Positions 11,485 through 20,625 are shown, numbered from the stretch's first letter. The stretch is 64,000 bases of DNA from Comamonas odontotermitis (GCF_020080045.1 NZ_CP083451.1:1860001-1924000); one strand, 5' to 3'. The notes: generated from the sequence alone by a model not told the origin. Program-made: numbers and translations.

Positions 11485-12165
11485 CTATTCGCCGCCTGGC
11501 AGCTTTTGCTTGAGCAGGTAGCCCACGCCGCGCAGGGTCATGATGGTGGTGTCGCTGGCCTGCAGTTTCTTGCGCAGGCGGTGCACGTACAGATCGACGG
11601 CGTCGGCGCTGGCTTCTTCGTCCATGCCGTAGATCACGTCCATCAGCCGTTGTTTGGAGAGCGCGCTGCCGTTTTGCAGCATCAGCGCTTCAAGCACGCT
11701 GCGCTCGCGCGGTGGCAGGGCCAGCTCTTCGCCTGCCACGCTGAACAGGCGTGTGCGCAGGTCCAGTTGCAGGTTGCCGCAGCGCACGTGGTTGTCGCGC
11801 CCGGGCATCTGCCGCCGGGCAATGGCCTGCATGCGCGCCAAAAGCTCCCGCACTTCCACCGGCTTGACGAGGTAGTCATCGGCGCCGATCTCCAGGCACA
11901 GCACCTTCTGATCGAGCGAATCGCTGGCCGTCAGCACGATCACCGGTACGCTGTCGCCGCGCTCGCGCAACCGGCGCAGCAGGGCCTTGCCGGTGAGTTG
12001 CGGCAGGTTCAGGTCAAGCAGCAGCAGGTCGTAGTGCGATTGGGTGAGCAACTGGTCGGCTGCGTCGCCACGGTCCACATGGTCAACCACAAAGGCGTGC
12101 TGGCGCAGCAGCTCCGCCAGGGATTGGGCGAGTTCCAGGTTGTCTTCGACCAGAAGAATTTTCAT
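11485..12165 (-). CDS. OmpR-family response regulator, TctD-like
   Basis: This DNA-binding response regulator has 226 residues: receiver domain with acidic pocket VEDN, phosphoacceptor D51 in LLLLDLNLP and K101 in DDYLVKP, followed by a winged-helix domain (TLRGVGYLLK near the end). An eight-residue upstream extension is open, but MKILLVEDN is the usual start. It is first in an operon with the kinase and divergent from the NitT/TauT-type ABC operon across 193 bp. Control of that transporter is therefore the simplest hypothesis, by analogy with TctD/TctE and tricarboxylate uptake; this is an inference from position only. Confidence 0.93.
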   Translation of the reverse strand: MKILLVEDNLELAQSLAELLRQHAFVVDHVDRGDAADQLLTQSHYDLLLLDLNLPQLTGKALLRRLRERGDSVPVIVLTASDSLDQKVLCLEIGADDYLVKPVEVRELLARMQAIARRQMPGRDNHVRCGNLQLDLRTRLFSVAGEELALPPRERSVLEALMLQNGSALSKQRLMDVIYGMDEEASADAVDLYVHRLRKKLQASDTTIMTLRGVGYLLKQKLPGGE

Positions 12166-12358
12166 CAGATGCGGCGGCGCCCTAGGCACCCAAAAAAGAG
12201 ATCAGGGATAACCACTAAAAATGCTGCAGTGCAGCGAAAGCGCACTGAAAGGGTGCCATTTCTAGACTCTGTTCCTATCCGGTGCATTATGCGGTCGCCC
12301 AACCGGGCGCTCAAGCCGACCAAGGTGCACCATGGACAACAACGCAAGGAGATGCACC

Positions 12359-13384
12359 ATGACCACCATCCACACTTCACGCCGTGCTGCGCTGGCTGCC
12401 ATTGCGGCTGCCGCTGTCTGCTGCATGGCAAGCCCTGCCGCACAGGCCGCTGACAGCGATACGGTCACCATCATGGTGGGCGGCATCAACAAGATCATCT
12501 ATCTGCCTGCCAAGCTGGCCGAATCGCTGGGCTATTTCAAGGACGAGGGCCTGAAGGTGGAATTGCAGTCGCAACCCGCAGGCGTGGATGCCGAAAACCA
12601 GTTGATCGCTGGTGCCGTGCAGGGTGTGGTGGGTTTTTACGACCACACCATCGATCTGCAGGCCAAGGGCAAGGAGATCGAGGCGATTGCGGTGTTCTGC
12701 AAGGTGCCGGGCGAGGTGGAGCTGGTTTCTGCCAAGGCGGCTGCAGCGGGTTTCAAGTCCATGGCCGATGCCAAGGGCAAGACGCTGGGCGTTACGGGCC
12801 TGGGCTCGTCCACCGAGTTTCTGACCCGCTATCTGGTCGACAAGCAGGGCGTGGCCAGCAAGGACTATTCGCTGCTGCCTGTGGGCGCAGGCAATTCCTT
12901 CATCGCCGGCATGAAGCAGGACCGTATCCAGGCCGGCATGACGACCGAGCCTACCGTGTCGCAAATGCTCAAGACCGGTGACGCGCAGGTGCTGGTGGAC
13001 ATGCGCAGCGAGGAGGGCACCAAGGCCGCGCTGGGCGGCCTCTACCCTGCCGCCAGCCTGTACGTGCGCAACGAGTGGGCCACAAGCCACAAGGAGCAGG
13101 CAGCCAAGCTGGCCCGCGCCTTTGGCAGGACGATGCAGTACATCAGCAGCCACAGCGCCGAAGACATTGCCGAGAAGATGCCCAAGGATTACTACGGCAA
13201 CGACAAGGAGCTGTATGTGGCGGCGCTCAAGGCCTCGCTGCCCATGTACACCAAGGACGGCAAGATGCCAGAAGGCGGCCCGGAGACCGTGCTCAAGGTG
13301 CTGTCGGCCTACAAGCCGAATGTGAAGAGCGCGCATATCGACCTGGCCAAGACCTATTCCAACGCCTACCTGAACGCGAAGTAG
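12359..13384 (+). CDS. ABC transporter substrate-binding protein, NitT/TauT (NMT1/THI5-like) type
   Basis: This is a periplasmic binding protein of 341 residues with a Sec signal peptide (MTTIHTSRRAALAAIAAAAV, cleavage likely after AQA near residue 32). The mature part starts with VTIMVGGINKIIYLPAKLAESLGYF, typical of the NMT1/THI5-like fold that binds nitrate, taurine, alkanesulfonates or pyrimidines. The start at 12359 has AAGGAG seven bases upstream; a GTG/ATG 27 bases earlier is less likely. First gene of a three-gene operon. The ligand cannot be told from sequence. Confidence 0.88.
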   Translation: MTTIHTSRRAALAAIAAAAVCCMASPAAQAADSDTVTIMVGGINKIIYLPAKLAESLGYFKDEGLKVELQSQPAGVDAENQLIAGAVQGVVGFYDHTIDLQAKGKEIEAIAVFCKVPGEVELVSAKAAAAGFKSMADAKGKTLGVTGLGSSTEFLTRYLVDKQGVASKDYSLLPVGAGNSFIAGMKQDRIQAGMTTEPTVSQMLKTGDAQVLVDMRSEEGTKAALGGLYPAASLYVRNEWATSHKEQAAKLARAFGRTMQYISSHSAEDIAEKMPKDYYGNDKELYVAALKASLPMYTKDGKMPEGGPETVLKVLSAYKPNVKSAHIDLAKTYSNAYLNAK

Positions 13385-13459
13385 GAAGCTGAGATCCATT
13401 TTTTAGCGCGTGCTGTGCTGCCCCCTGCGCGCCTATTCACCATCATCCAGGAGCATTTC

Positions 13460-14320
13460 ATGTCCTACGCCACAGAGGCGGTTGCCAGCATGCAGCCGCC
13501 CAGCATTCTGCAGCCCCAAGGTGCTGCAGCGCCCGCCCAACAAGCGGATGCAGCGATTGAGTTTGACAAGGTGTCGCTGCGTTTCATCGCCCCCGACGGC
13601 ACAGCCACCCTGGCGCTGCGCAATTTTTCGATGCGCGTGGCCAAGGGGGAGTTCATCGCCATCGTCGGCCCCACGGGCAGCGGCAAATCCACCACGCTCA
13701 ACCTGATCACCAGCTTGCTGCAGCCCACGGTGGGTGAGGTGCGGGTCATGGGCAAAAAGGTGGAGCAGATCGATCCGCGCATCGGTTTCGTCTTTCAGGC
13801 TGATGCCGTGTTTCCCTGGAAATCGGTGCGCGAGAACGTGGCCGCCGGTCCGATCTTTCGGGGCAAGCCCCGTGAGCAGGCCCTCAAGCTGGCTGACGAG
13901 TGGATTCACCGCGTGGGACTGGCCAATTTTGGAAACCATTACCCGCACCAGCTCTCGGGCGGGATGCGCAAGCGCGTGGCGCTGGCCCAGACCTTCATCA
14001 ACCAGCCCGAGATTCTGCTGATGGACGAGCCGTTTTCGGCGCTGGACATGCAGACCCGTACCCTGATGCAGGACGAGCTGCTGCGGCTGTGGTCGGGCTC
14101 TGGTGGCTCGGTGGTGTTCGTGACACATGACCTGGAAGAGGCAATCGCCCTGGCCGACCGCGTTTTTGTGCTGACCGCACGCCCCGCCACCTTGAAGCGC
14201 GTGTACGAGATCGATCTGCCGCGCCCCCGCGTCATGAGCGAGGTGCGCTACGACCCGCAGTTTATCGACCTGTCCAAGCGCATCTGGGATGACCTGCGCG
14301 AAGAAGTCCATATCCAGTAA
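13460..14320 (+). CDS. ABC transporter ATP-binding protein, NitT/TauT type
   Basis: This is the cytoplasmic ATPase of the transporter, 286 residues. It has an unusually long, proline/alanine-rich N-terminal tail of about 32 residues before the ABC domain. Walker A GPTGSGKST at about 70-78, Q-loop FVFQADAVFPWKSV, signature LSGGMRKRVALAQ, Walker B ILLMDEPFSALD and H-loop FVTHDLEEA are all intact. The start is set by CAGGAG six bases before ATG. Spacing of 75 bp to the binding protein and 20 bp to the permease supports one transcript. Confidence 0.92.
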   Translation: MSYATEAVASMQPPSILQPQGAAAPAQQADAAIEFDKVSLRFIAPDGTATLALRNFSMRVAKGEFIAIVGPTGSGKSTTLNLITSLLQPTVGEVRVMGKKVEQIDPRIGFVFQADAVFPWKSVRENVAAGPIFRGKPREQALKLADEWIHRVGLANFGNHYPHQLSGGMRKRVALAQTFINQPEILLMDEPFSALDMQTRTLMQDELLRLWSGSGGSVVFVTHDLEEAIALADRVFVLTARPATLKRVYEIDLPRPRVMSEVRYDPQFIDLSKRIWDDLREEVHIQ

Positions 14321-14340
14321 TACGAGGGAAGGAACACACC

Positions 14341-15237
14341 ATGTCTGAACTCACTCTGAACCAGGGCATTCCCTCCGCGCAGGCGGCGCCCGAGCAGACC
14401 CCCGCTGCCGTGAGCGACGCCGCGCTGGCGCAGGAATCCATCGCTGCGCAGGCGGCCATCAAGCGCCGCAAGGCCGTCATCATCGCGCTACGCCTGCTGG
14501 TGCTCGTCGCGGTGCTCGGCGGCTGGGAAGTCTCTGCCCGCATGAAGTGGATCGATCCGTTCTTCTACTCGATGCCATCCATGATCTGGAGCCAGATTGT
14601 GGAATGGATGCGCGACGGCACATCGCAAGGCCCGCTGTGGCAGCAGGTGCTGGTGACGCTGGAGGAAACGGTGATCGGCTTTCTGATCGGCTCGATCGCC
14701 GGCGTGATCTGCGGCATTGTGCTGGGCCGCAACAAGCTGCTCTCCGATGTGTTTTCGATCTATATCCAGATCGCCAACTCGATTCCCCGCGTGGTGCTGG
14801 GTTCGGTGTTTGTGATCGCACTGGGCCTGGGCATGGCGTCCAAGGTGGCGCTGGCCGTGGTGATGGTGTTCTTTGTGGTGTTTGCCAATGCATTCCAGGG
14901 CGTGCGTGAGGCAGACAAGTACATGATTGCCAATGCCCAGATTCTGGGCGCATCGCCGCGCCAGGTGACGATGTCGGTCGTCATTCCGTCTGCCATGTCG
15001 TGGATTCTGGCCAGCCTGCATGTGAGCTTTGGCTTTGCGCTGGTGGGGGCCGTGGTGGGTGAGTTTCTTGGTGCCAAGGAAGGGATTGGCCTGTTGATCT
15101 CCACTGCGCAGGGCGCCTTCAATGCCAGCGGTGTATTTGCCGCCATGATCGTGCTGGCAGTGGTTGCGCTGGGGGCGGATTTTCTGCTCACCCGTCTGGA
15201 AAAGCGTCTGCTCAAGTGGCGCCCTGCGGCTTTCTGA
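14341..15237 (+). CDS. ABC transporter permease, NitT/TauT type
   Basis: This inner-membrane permease has 298 residues and about six hydrophobic segments after a 45-residue soluble N-terminus rich in Ala and Gln. The EAA loop that contacts the ATPase is recognisable as READKYMIANAQILGASPRQV in the region of residue 190-210. It is the last gene of the operon; a strong terminator follows 85 bp downstream. Homologues are usually annotated SsuC/TauC-like, but the substrate is not assignable. Confidence 0.9.
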   Translation: MSELTLNQGIPSAQAAPEQTPAAVSDAALAQESIAAQAAIKRRKAVIIALRLLVLVAVLGGWEVSARMKWIDPFFYSMPSMIWSQIVEWMRDGTSQGPLWQQVLVTLEETVIGFLIGSIAGVICGIVLGRNKLLSDVFSIYIQIANSIPRVVLGSVFVIALGLGMASKVALAVVMVFFVVFANAFQGVREADKYMIANAQILGASPRQVTMSVVIPSAMSWILASLHVSFGFALVGAVVGEFLGAKEGIGLLISTAQGAFNASGVFAAMIVLAVVALGADFLLTRLEKRLLKWRPAAF

Positions 15238-15322
15238 CGCAGTGCGAACCAAGGAAGGACGCCAATCTCATAGCTCATCCTCCTCGTCGGTAGTCCAAGC
15301 ACTCCATGCTCTACCGGCCTTG

Positions 15323-15355
15323 TGCCACCTCTGCCAACCGAGGTGGCATTTTTTT
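15323..15355 (+). terminator. Terminator of the NitT/TauT-type ABC operon
   Basis: TGCCACCTC (15323-15331), an 8-base loop and GAGGTGGCA (15340-15348) are followed by seven T residues. This is a textbook Rho-independent terminator between the permease and the next plus-strand gene. Confidence 0.9.
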
Positions 15356-15461
15356 GTCCGCTGTGCAGGAAGCAGCGGCAACCCGTGGCGCAGGGCGCAA
15401 GTCACAAGGCGGCTGGCTAGAATGGCGCGTTTTCAACCGCCTTGGCCTCAGTGCTTCTTCC

Positions 15462-16088
15462 ATGTCCCGTTTGACCGTACCCGACCACCAGATAGGCAGC
15501 CCCACCTTTGCGATCAATATCGTGGTCAGGCCCTCGCCGGATGTGATGCAGGCGCTGGTGGCGCTGCAGGACCGGATCGAGGCGCTGGCGCCAGCGGGCA
15601 TCTTTCACCGGGCGCCTGCGCCAACGCTGCACCTGAGTATTTTTCAGCTCGTCTGGGCGCGAACGCAGCATGTGGCCATCGGGCCGCAGGAATGGCTGGG
15701 GCTGGAGGCCGACACATTCACGGCCTTGCAGGCCCTGGCCCCGCGATACGAGCCATTTTTGCTGCACCAGGGGCAGGTTCAGGTGGGTGACAAGGCCATT
15801 TATCTGCAGTTTTCGCCATCCGCTGCAATGGATCGCCTGCGTGACGAGATCGAGCACCATGCCAGAGACCGTTTTCCCGGCAGGCACCGGCCACAGATTC
15901 AGCACATCACGCTGTTTCGCTACCAGCAGGCGGTGCCTTTGGCGCCCCTGGCCCACGGTTGTGCCCAACTGCCGCCATGGCAGCAGGCCTGGTCGATAGA
16001 GCAGATGGAACTGGGGCAGGAGACCGCTTATCCGCTGCTGGCAAGCCGCACGGTGGGCAATTTGGCCTTGGGCTCCAGCGAGACCTGA
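15462..16088 (+). CDS. 2H phosphoesterase (LigT/2'-5' RNA ligase-like) superfamily protein
   Basis: This is a 208-residue protein of the 2H superfamily. The two signature H-x-(S/T) motifs are seen as H57 in LHLSIF and H148 in QHITLF, spaced 91 residues apart as expected for the two-lobed fold. Members cleave or form 2'-5' and cyclic phosphodiester bonds in RNA or small nucleotides. Sequence around the motifs is not close to classical ThpR/LigT, so the substrate is unknown. The start MSRLTVPDHQ has no strong ribosome site; the frame is open upstream. It is convergent with the FAD oxidoreductase. Confidence 0.75.
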   Translation: MSRLTVPDHQIGSPTFAINIVVRPSPDVMQALVALQDRIEALAPAGIFHRAPAPTLHLSIFQLVWARTQHVAIGPQEWLGLEADTFTALQALAPRYEPFLLHQGQVQVGDKAIYLQFSPSAAMDRLRDEIEHHARDRFPGRHRPQIQHITLFRYQQAVPLAPLAHGCAQLPPWQQAWSIEQMELGQETAYPLLASRTVGNLALGSSET

Positions 16089-16116
16089 CCGCCCTGGTGC
16101 ATGGATTGCTCGGGCG

Positions 16117-16154
16117 AAAAAAAGGTACCAGCGGCTGCAGGGGCCACTGGTACC
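16117..16154 (-). terminator. Terminator of the FAD oxidoreductase gene
   Basis: On the minus strand GGTACCAG (16154-16147), a 15-base loop and CTGGTACC (16131-16124) are followed by seven T residues. A second dyad, GCCTGAT (16156-16162) and ATCAGGC (16181-16187), lies between it and the gene. Confidence 0.8.
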
Positions 16155-16218
16155 GGCCTGATGTCGCTATGAGAAGCGCTATCAGGCGGAGATAACGGAA
16201 GCGGTACCAGGCGAGGTA

Positions 16219-17331
16219 TCAGGCCTTTTCGCCAAGCATGGCCAGGGCCAGTTCCAGCCCGGAGACAAATGCGTCTTCCACACGGTAACCCAGGCACCAG
16301 TCGCCAGCCAGGCCCACGCACTGCGACGCATCCCACAGGTGGCTGCGTGGCTTGCCTTGTGCATCCTTGGGCAGGGGGTTGATGGTTTTGGCGTAGCCCC
16401 ATTGCACCACGCGCATCTCCGTCGGCGTGGCACGGATGCGGGTGAGTTCGGAGAATGCCTGCAGCATCTTGGCGGCCACGCGCTGGGGTTCGTCGTTTTC
16501 ATGCTTGCGGGCCCAGTCGGGGCTGGCCTGCACAGTCCAGCGCTCCATCTTGCCGCGCCCGGGCTTGGAGGATTCACGCGCCAGCCAGGTGATGCGCGGG
16601 TGTTCGGTGCGGGCGGCATTCCACTGCGGGCCCATATTGGTCAAGGCCGGGTCCACGGCGTGGGCAAAGCTCAGCAGCAGGGTCCAGCTGGGGGCAATGT
16701 ACACATCGCCCAGGTTCCAGTCGGCGGGCGGGGTGAGGTCGCTTTCCTCCAACAGCACCTCGGCTTCGGGGGCGGGGACGGCCAGCACCACGCCATCGAG
16801 CCCGGCGTAGACATGCACGCCGCCATCGGCGTCTTCGGTACGGATCTGCCATTGATCGGGGTTGAGCGCATCACGCTCGAAAGCCACGGCCTCCTCGCCC
16901 AGGCGCACGGCCAGCGGCGCGGCCCAGACCTGCAGCAGGCTGTCCATGGTGGGAACGCCCAGCAGGTGCGGCTCCATCGATGCCCGGCTGACCACGGCCT
17001 TGCCAGACGAATCCAGTGTGCGGATGGCGTTCACGCTCCAGGGCCGGGTGACGCCGGGGGCGGTGTCCAGCGCCTGCTGGAAGCGAGGGTCGCGCACGGT
17101 AAAGAACTGCGCGCCCAGGTCAAAGCTGCCGTGGCTGCCATCGCGGCTGGCCATGCGGCCCCCGACCTGGGTCTGTGCCTCGATCACGGTGACCTGGTGG
17201 CCCGCTTGCTGCAGCGTGCGGGCGCAGGCGATACCGGCCATGCCGGCACCGACGACGGCAAAGTGGCGCGGAGCGCCGGATTTTGGGGTTTGTTTGGATC
17301 GTTTGGGCTTGGGAGGGATGCGAGAAGGCAT
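16219..17331 (-). CDS. FAD-dependent amine-oxidase-like (renalase-type) oxidoreductase
   Basis: This is a 370-residue flavoprotein. The N-terminal dinucleotide motif is VVGAGMAGIACARTLQQAG, then VIEAQTQVGGRMAS binding the adenosine ribose, and a C-terminal FAD segment CVGLAGDWCLGYRVEDAF. The overall pattern is that of the renalase/YobN-like subgroup of NAD(P)-binding Rossmann amine oxidases. The N-terminus before residue 22 is basic and low complexity (PPKPKRSKQ). A start 24 codons upstream (17403) is also open. The reaction is unknown; these proteins oxidise amines or stray dihydronicotinamide isomers. Confidence 0.82.
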   Translation of the reverse strand: MPSRIPPKPKRSKQTPKSGAPRHFAVVGAGMAGIACARTLQQAGHQVTVIEAQTQVGGRMASRDGSHGSFDLGAQFFTVRDPRFQQALDTAPGVTRPWSVNAIRTLDSSGKAVVSRASMEPHLLGVPTMDSLLQVWAAPLAVRLGEEAVAFERDALNPDQWQIRTEDADGGVHVYAGLDGVVLAVPAPEAEVLLEESDLTPPADWNLGDVYIAPSWTLLLSFAHAVDPALTNMGPQWNAARTEHPRITWLARESSKPGRGKMERWTVQASPDWARKHENDEPQRVAAKMLQAFSELTRIRATPTEMRVVQWGYAKTINPLPKDAQGKPRSHLWDASQCVGLAGDWCLGYRVEDAFVSGLELALAMLGEKA

Positions 17332-17464
17332 GCGAGACTTTCTGTTCTGGTTCGGCAAGCGGGACAAGGAAGAATCAGTGTTTCCAAAAAACTCCAGTGG
17401 CAATCGAAAGCTGGGCTTTCAGCGATCCACTCTACACGTTGTGGAAGGCAATTCTGGTCAGGAT

Positions 17465-18403
17465 TTATCCCACGTAGTGGTTGTTGAGCAGTGAATCGCG
17501 CGTTGCCTGCGACTGTAGCCTGTCCAGCCACCATTGCAGGGCTTTGCCCGGCGCATTGCTGCACCACGCATAGCGCAGCTTGATCTTGCGCAATGGGCGC
17601 ATCAACTCGCGCTCCACCAGCTGGCCGCTGCGCAGGTAGGGCAGGGTCATGTTGTCGGGCAGAAAACCCGCGCCAATGCCGCGTAGCTGGGCCTGCAGCT
17701 TGGCCTGCATGGTGTCGACGGTGAGCACGTCCTGGCCGCTCATCACGCCGATGGTCTGGCCTTGGCCGCTGCGCGACGAATCGGCCACCGCGATGATGCG
17801 ATGGCGGCGCAGCACATCGTCGCTGATGGGCTGGATCTCGTCGGCCAGGGGGTGGTGCGGCGCCACCACGTAGCGGAAGGTGATCTCGCCCAGATCGAGC
17901 TGTTGCAGGCCGGACACGTTCGACGCATCGACCGCGATGCCGATGGCGAGGTCGGCCCGGCCGCTGGTGAGGGATTCGAGCGTGCCCGCCAGGATGCTGT
18001 CGACGATCTTCAGGCGCGTGGGCGGCGCAATGGCGTAGAAGGCCTCGACCAGCTCCAGCAGGGTGGTGCGCGAGATGACACCGTCGACCGCAATGCGCAG
18101 CTCTGGCTCCCAACCGGTGGCCACGCGGCGCACGCGGTTGGCGACGGCATCCACCTCCTGCAGCAGGCGCGCGCCTTCGCGCAGCAGCTCTTCGCCAGCT
18201 TCAGTGGGGCGAGCCTGGCGAGCGCTGCGGTCAAACAGCAGCACATCGAGGGCGTCTTCCACCTGGCGGATGCGGTAGGTGAGGGCGCTGGGCACCAGGC
18301 CCAGCTTGCGTGCAGCGGCGGCAAAGCTGCCGGTGTCGGCCACCAGTTGCAGCAGTGCCAGGGTGTCGGGGGTGAGTACATCGCGGTCGCGCAGTACGGC
18401 CAT
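17465..18403 (-). CDS. LysR-type transcriptional regulator
   Basis: This is a 312-residue LysR regulator. The N-terminal winged helix-turn-helix is [40 protein letters not shown], here in two parts; the C-terminal part is the periplasmic-binding-protein-like effector domain. It is divergent from the pirin-DoxX pair across 166 bp, which contains the dyad CATCA-N11-TGATG (around 18449-18469), a candidate operator. LysR regulators typically control the divergent genes, so control of pirin and DoxX is likely. The start at 18403 has AGGACC upstream; 15 more codons are open. Confidence 0.92.
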   Translation of the reverse strand: MAVLRDRDVLTPDTLALLQLVADTGSFAAAARKLGLVPSALTYRIRQVEDALDVLLFDRSARQARPTEAGEELLREGARLLQEVDAVANRVRRVATGWEPELRIAVDGVISRTTLLELVEAFYAIAPPTRLKIVDSILAGTLESLTSGRADLAIGIAVDASNVSGLQQLDLGEITFRYVVAPHHPLADEIQPISDDVLRRHRIIAVADSSRSGQGQTIGVMSGQDVLTVDTMQAKLQAQLRGIGAGFLPDNMTLPYLRSGQLVERELMRPLRKIKLRYAWCSNAPGKALQWWLDRLQSQATRDSLLNNHYVG

Positions 18404-18569
18404 GTCAGGGTCCTTCGGCGTAGGGAGGGGCGGATGGGAAAGCACCATCAGTTTTTTTGAATGATGCCATCAAACCCGCAGTCTCACAGGAGGATGGCGC
18501 AGTTTTACAGTTACGGACATGGTGATGAACACGGCATTTCAGCGGTGTTTCACAAGAAGGAGATCAAAA

Positions 18570-19271
18570 ATGTTGATGGTTCGTAAATCTGCCGATCGTG
18601 GCCATGCCGACCATGGATGGCTCCGTTCCAACCACAGCTTCTCGTTTGCAGGCTACTACGACCCCCGCTTCATGGGCTGGGGCAATCTGCGCGTGATCAA
18701 CGAAGACCGCGTTGCCCCTGGTACCGGCTTTGGTACCCATGGCCACCGCGACATGGAGATCATCAGCTATGTGCTCGAAGGCAATCTGGCGCACAAGGAC
18801 AGCATGGGCCACATCGAAGGGTTGCCCCCGGGCGATGTGCAGCGCATGAGCGCAGGCACCGGCGTGCAGCACAGCGAGTTCAACCATGCCGAGGGCGCGG
18901 AAACGCACTTTCTGCAGATCTGGATCGAGCCCAGCAAGACGGGCATTGCTCCGAGCTATGCGCAAAAGGCGTTCCCCGACGCCGAAAAGCGCGGCAAGCT
19001 GCGCCTGGTGGTGTCACCCGATGGTGCCGATGGCTCGCTGTCCATGACGGCTGATGCCCGCATGTACGCAGGCCTGCTCGATGGCGCGGAAACCGCCGAG
19101 GTGGCCATTGCCCCGGGTCGCAAGTCGTATGTGTATGTGGTCAAGGGAGAGGTTGCCGTCAACGGCACGCCGTTGCACACTGGCGATGCGGCCTACATGG
19201 ACCAGGAAACGGCCGTGAAGCTGGACCAGGCCAAAAATGCCGAAGTGCTGGTGTTTGACCTGGAAGCTTGA
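18570..19271 (+). CDS. Pirin family protein
   Basis: This is a 233-residue bicupin of the pirin family (YhhW-like). The metal site of the N-terminal cupin is visible as GFGTHGHRDMEIISYVLEG with the later His in GTGVQHSEFNHAEG and the Glu/His segment FLQIWIEPS. The YhhW member has quercetin 2,3-dioxygenase activity in vitro, but the physiological role is unclear; a response to redox stress or electrophiles is often proposed. The start has AAGGAG seven bases upstream. It forms a two-gene unit with DoxX under a divergent LysR regulator. Confidence 0.92.
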   Translation: MLMVRKSADRGHADHGWLRSNHSFSFAGYYDPRFMGWGNLRVINEDRVAPGTGFGTHGHRDMEIISYVLEGNLAHKDSMGHIEGLPPGDVQRMSAGTGVQHSEFNHAEGAETHFLQIWIEPSKTGIAPSYAQKAFPDAEKRGKLRLVVSPDGADGSLSMTADARMYAGLLDGAETAEVAIAPGRKSYVYVVKGEVAVNGTPLHTGDAAYMDQETAVKLDQAKNAEVLVFDLEA

Positions 19272-19343
19272 TCCATCCCAAACCCTGAAACGAGGCTACC
19301 CCCGCCCGCAGCCCGCGGGTGGGCAAGGCCAGAGGAGCGTTAA

Positions 19344-19754
19344 ATGAATGCATTGCAAAATCCGCTGGCCTTGCTGGGCCGTATTCTGGTGGCCTGGTTC
19401 TTCGTGATTCCGGGTTTTGGCAAGCTCACGGGCTTTGCCGGCGCCGTTGGTTATGCCGCCTCTGCGGGCATGCCTATGCCCGAGATTGCCGTGGGCGTCG
19501 GCCTGTGTGTCGAGATTCTGGGCGGCCTGGCCATTCTGCTGGGCTGGGGCACGCGCTATGCCGCACTGGCGCTGGCGTTCTTCACCCTGGTGGCCAGCTT
19601 CTTCTTCCATGCCTACTGGTCGGTGCCCGCCGAGGCGCGCATGGTGACGCAACTGCTGTTCAACAAGAACATTGCCATCGTGGGCGGTTTGCTGGCCTTT
19701 GCAGCCTTTGGCGCCGGTGCCTGGAGCATGGACGCCAAGCGCAGAGCGGCATGA
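19344..19754 (+). CDS. DoxX family membrane protein
   Basis: This is a 136-residue inner-membrane protein with four hydrophobic segments, the standard DoxX length and topology. The first segment reads LGRILVAWFFVIPGFGKLTGF, which is the family signature. DoxX relatives include thiosulfate:quinone oxidoreductase subunits and YphA/MmpS-type redox partners. Following pirin by 72 bp on the same strand and ending in a strong terminator, it is presumably induced together with pirin. Confidence 0.9.
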   Translation: MNALQNPLALLGRILVAWFFVIPGFGKLTGFAGAVGYAASAGMPMPEIAVGVGLCVEILGGLAILLGWGTRYAALALAFFTLVASFFFHAYWSVPAEARMVTQLLFNKNIAIVGGLLAFAAFGAGAWSMDAKRRAA

Positions 19755-19802
19755 CGGACTCCATGGATTTACCGCCCGCAGCTTGAGGCGGCTTCACAAG
19801 AA

Positions 19803-19832
19803 AGCCCTTTGCACCATGCAAAGGGCTTTTTT
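19803..19832 (+). terminator. Terminator of the pirin-DoxX unit
   Basis: AGCCCTTTGC (19803-19812), loop ACCAT, GCAAAGGGCT (19818-19827) and a run of six T residues form a Rho-independent terminator, 48 bp after the DoxX stop. Confidence 0.92.
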
Positions 19833-19866
19833 ATGTGTGATGCATGAAAATGGCTTAGGGCAAGCG

Positions 19867-20616
19867 TCAGATTTGCGCTTTAAGCTCTGTTTTTTGTAGC
19901 GAATCATCCACGACACGGCGTTCGTCGAACACAAAGCAACTACCCTGGTAACCGGTGCCATCGGTTTCCTCAAAGTATTTCAGGATGCCGCCTTCGAGCT
20001 GGTAGACGTTCTCGATGCCTTCGTCCTGCATCAGGATTGCGGCCTTTTCGCAACGGATGCCGCCGGTGCAATAGCTCACCACGGTCTTGCCCGCCAGATC
20101 AGCCTTGTGGGCCCGCAGCTGGGCTGGAAACTCGGTGAACTTGCGGATGCGCCAGTCAATGGCACCTGTGAATGCGCCTTCATCCACTTCATAGTCGTTG
20201 CGTGTGTCGAGCGTCACCACGGGGCGGCCCGCATCATCGTGCCCCTGGGCCAGCCAGCGCTGCAGGTCTGCAGGCTTGACGGCAGGTGCGCGACCATTGG
20301 CCGGGCGAATCGCCGGGTAATCCATGCGGATGATTTCGGGCTTGACCACCACGCGCATCTTGCGAAAAGGCACCGTGCTCGACCAGCTCTCCTTGGGGGC
20401 CACGTCGGCAAAGCGCGCATCGGTGCGCAAGGCGTTCACCCAGCCATGCACGGCTTCGGCCGGGCCTGCCAGAAAGAAGTTGATGCCTTCTTCTGCCAGC
20501 AATACCGTGCCCTTGAGCGCCCATTGCGCCGCACGCTCGGCCAGCAGCTCGCGCAGCTGCTGCGCATCGGGCAGCGGAACGAACTTGTAGCAGGAGATGT
20601 TCAGAATGTCGGGCAC
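19867..20616 (-). CDS. trhO: tRNA uridine(34) hydroxylase (rhodanese-like)
   Basis: TrhO (formerly YceA) uses oxygen to hydroxylate U34 of certain tRNAs, the first step towards the 5-oxyacetic acid family of wobble modifications. The 249 residues have the N-terminal UPF0176-type domain (ILNISCYKFVPL at the start) and a rhodanese domain with catalytic loop CTGGIRCEKAA near residue 188. The variant is a little shorter than the E. coli protein at the C-terminus. It is convergent with DoxX, and 66 bp downstream of the SulP stop. Confidence 0.9.
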   Translation of the reverse strand: MPDILNISCYKFVPLPDAQQLRELLAERAAQWALKGTVLLAEEGINFFLAGPAEAVHGWVNALRTDARFADVAPKESWSSTVPFRKMRVVVKPEIIRMDYPAIRPANGRAPAVKPADLQRWLAQGHDDAGRPVVTLDTRNDYEVDEGAFTGAIDWRIRKFTEFPAQLRAHKADLAGKTVVSYCTGGIRCEKAAILMQDEGIENVYQLEGGILKYFEETDGTGYQGSCFVFDERRVVDDSLQKTELKAQI

Positions 20617-20625
20617 GGCAGGGAA

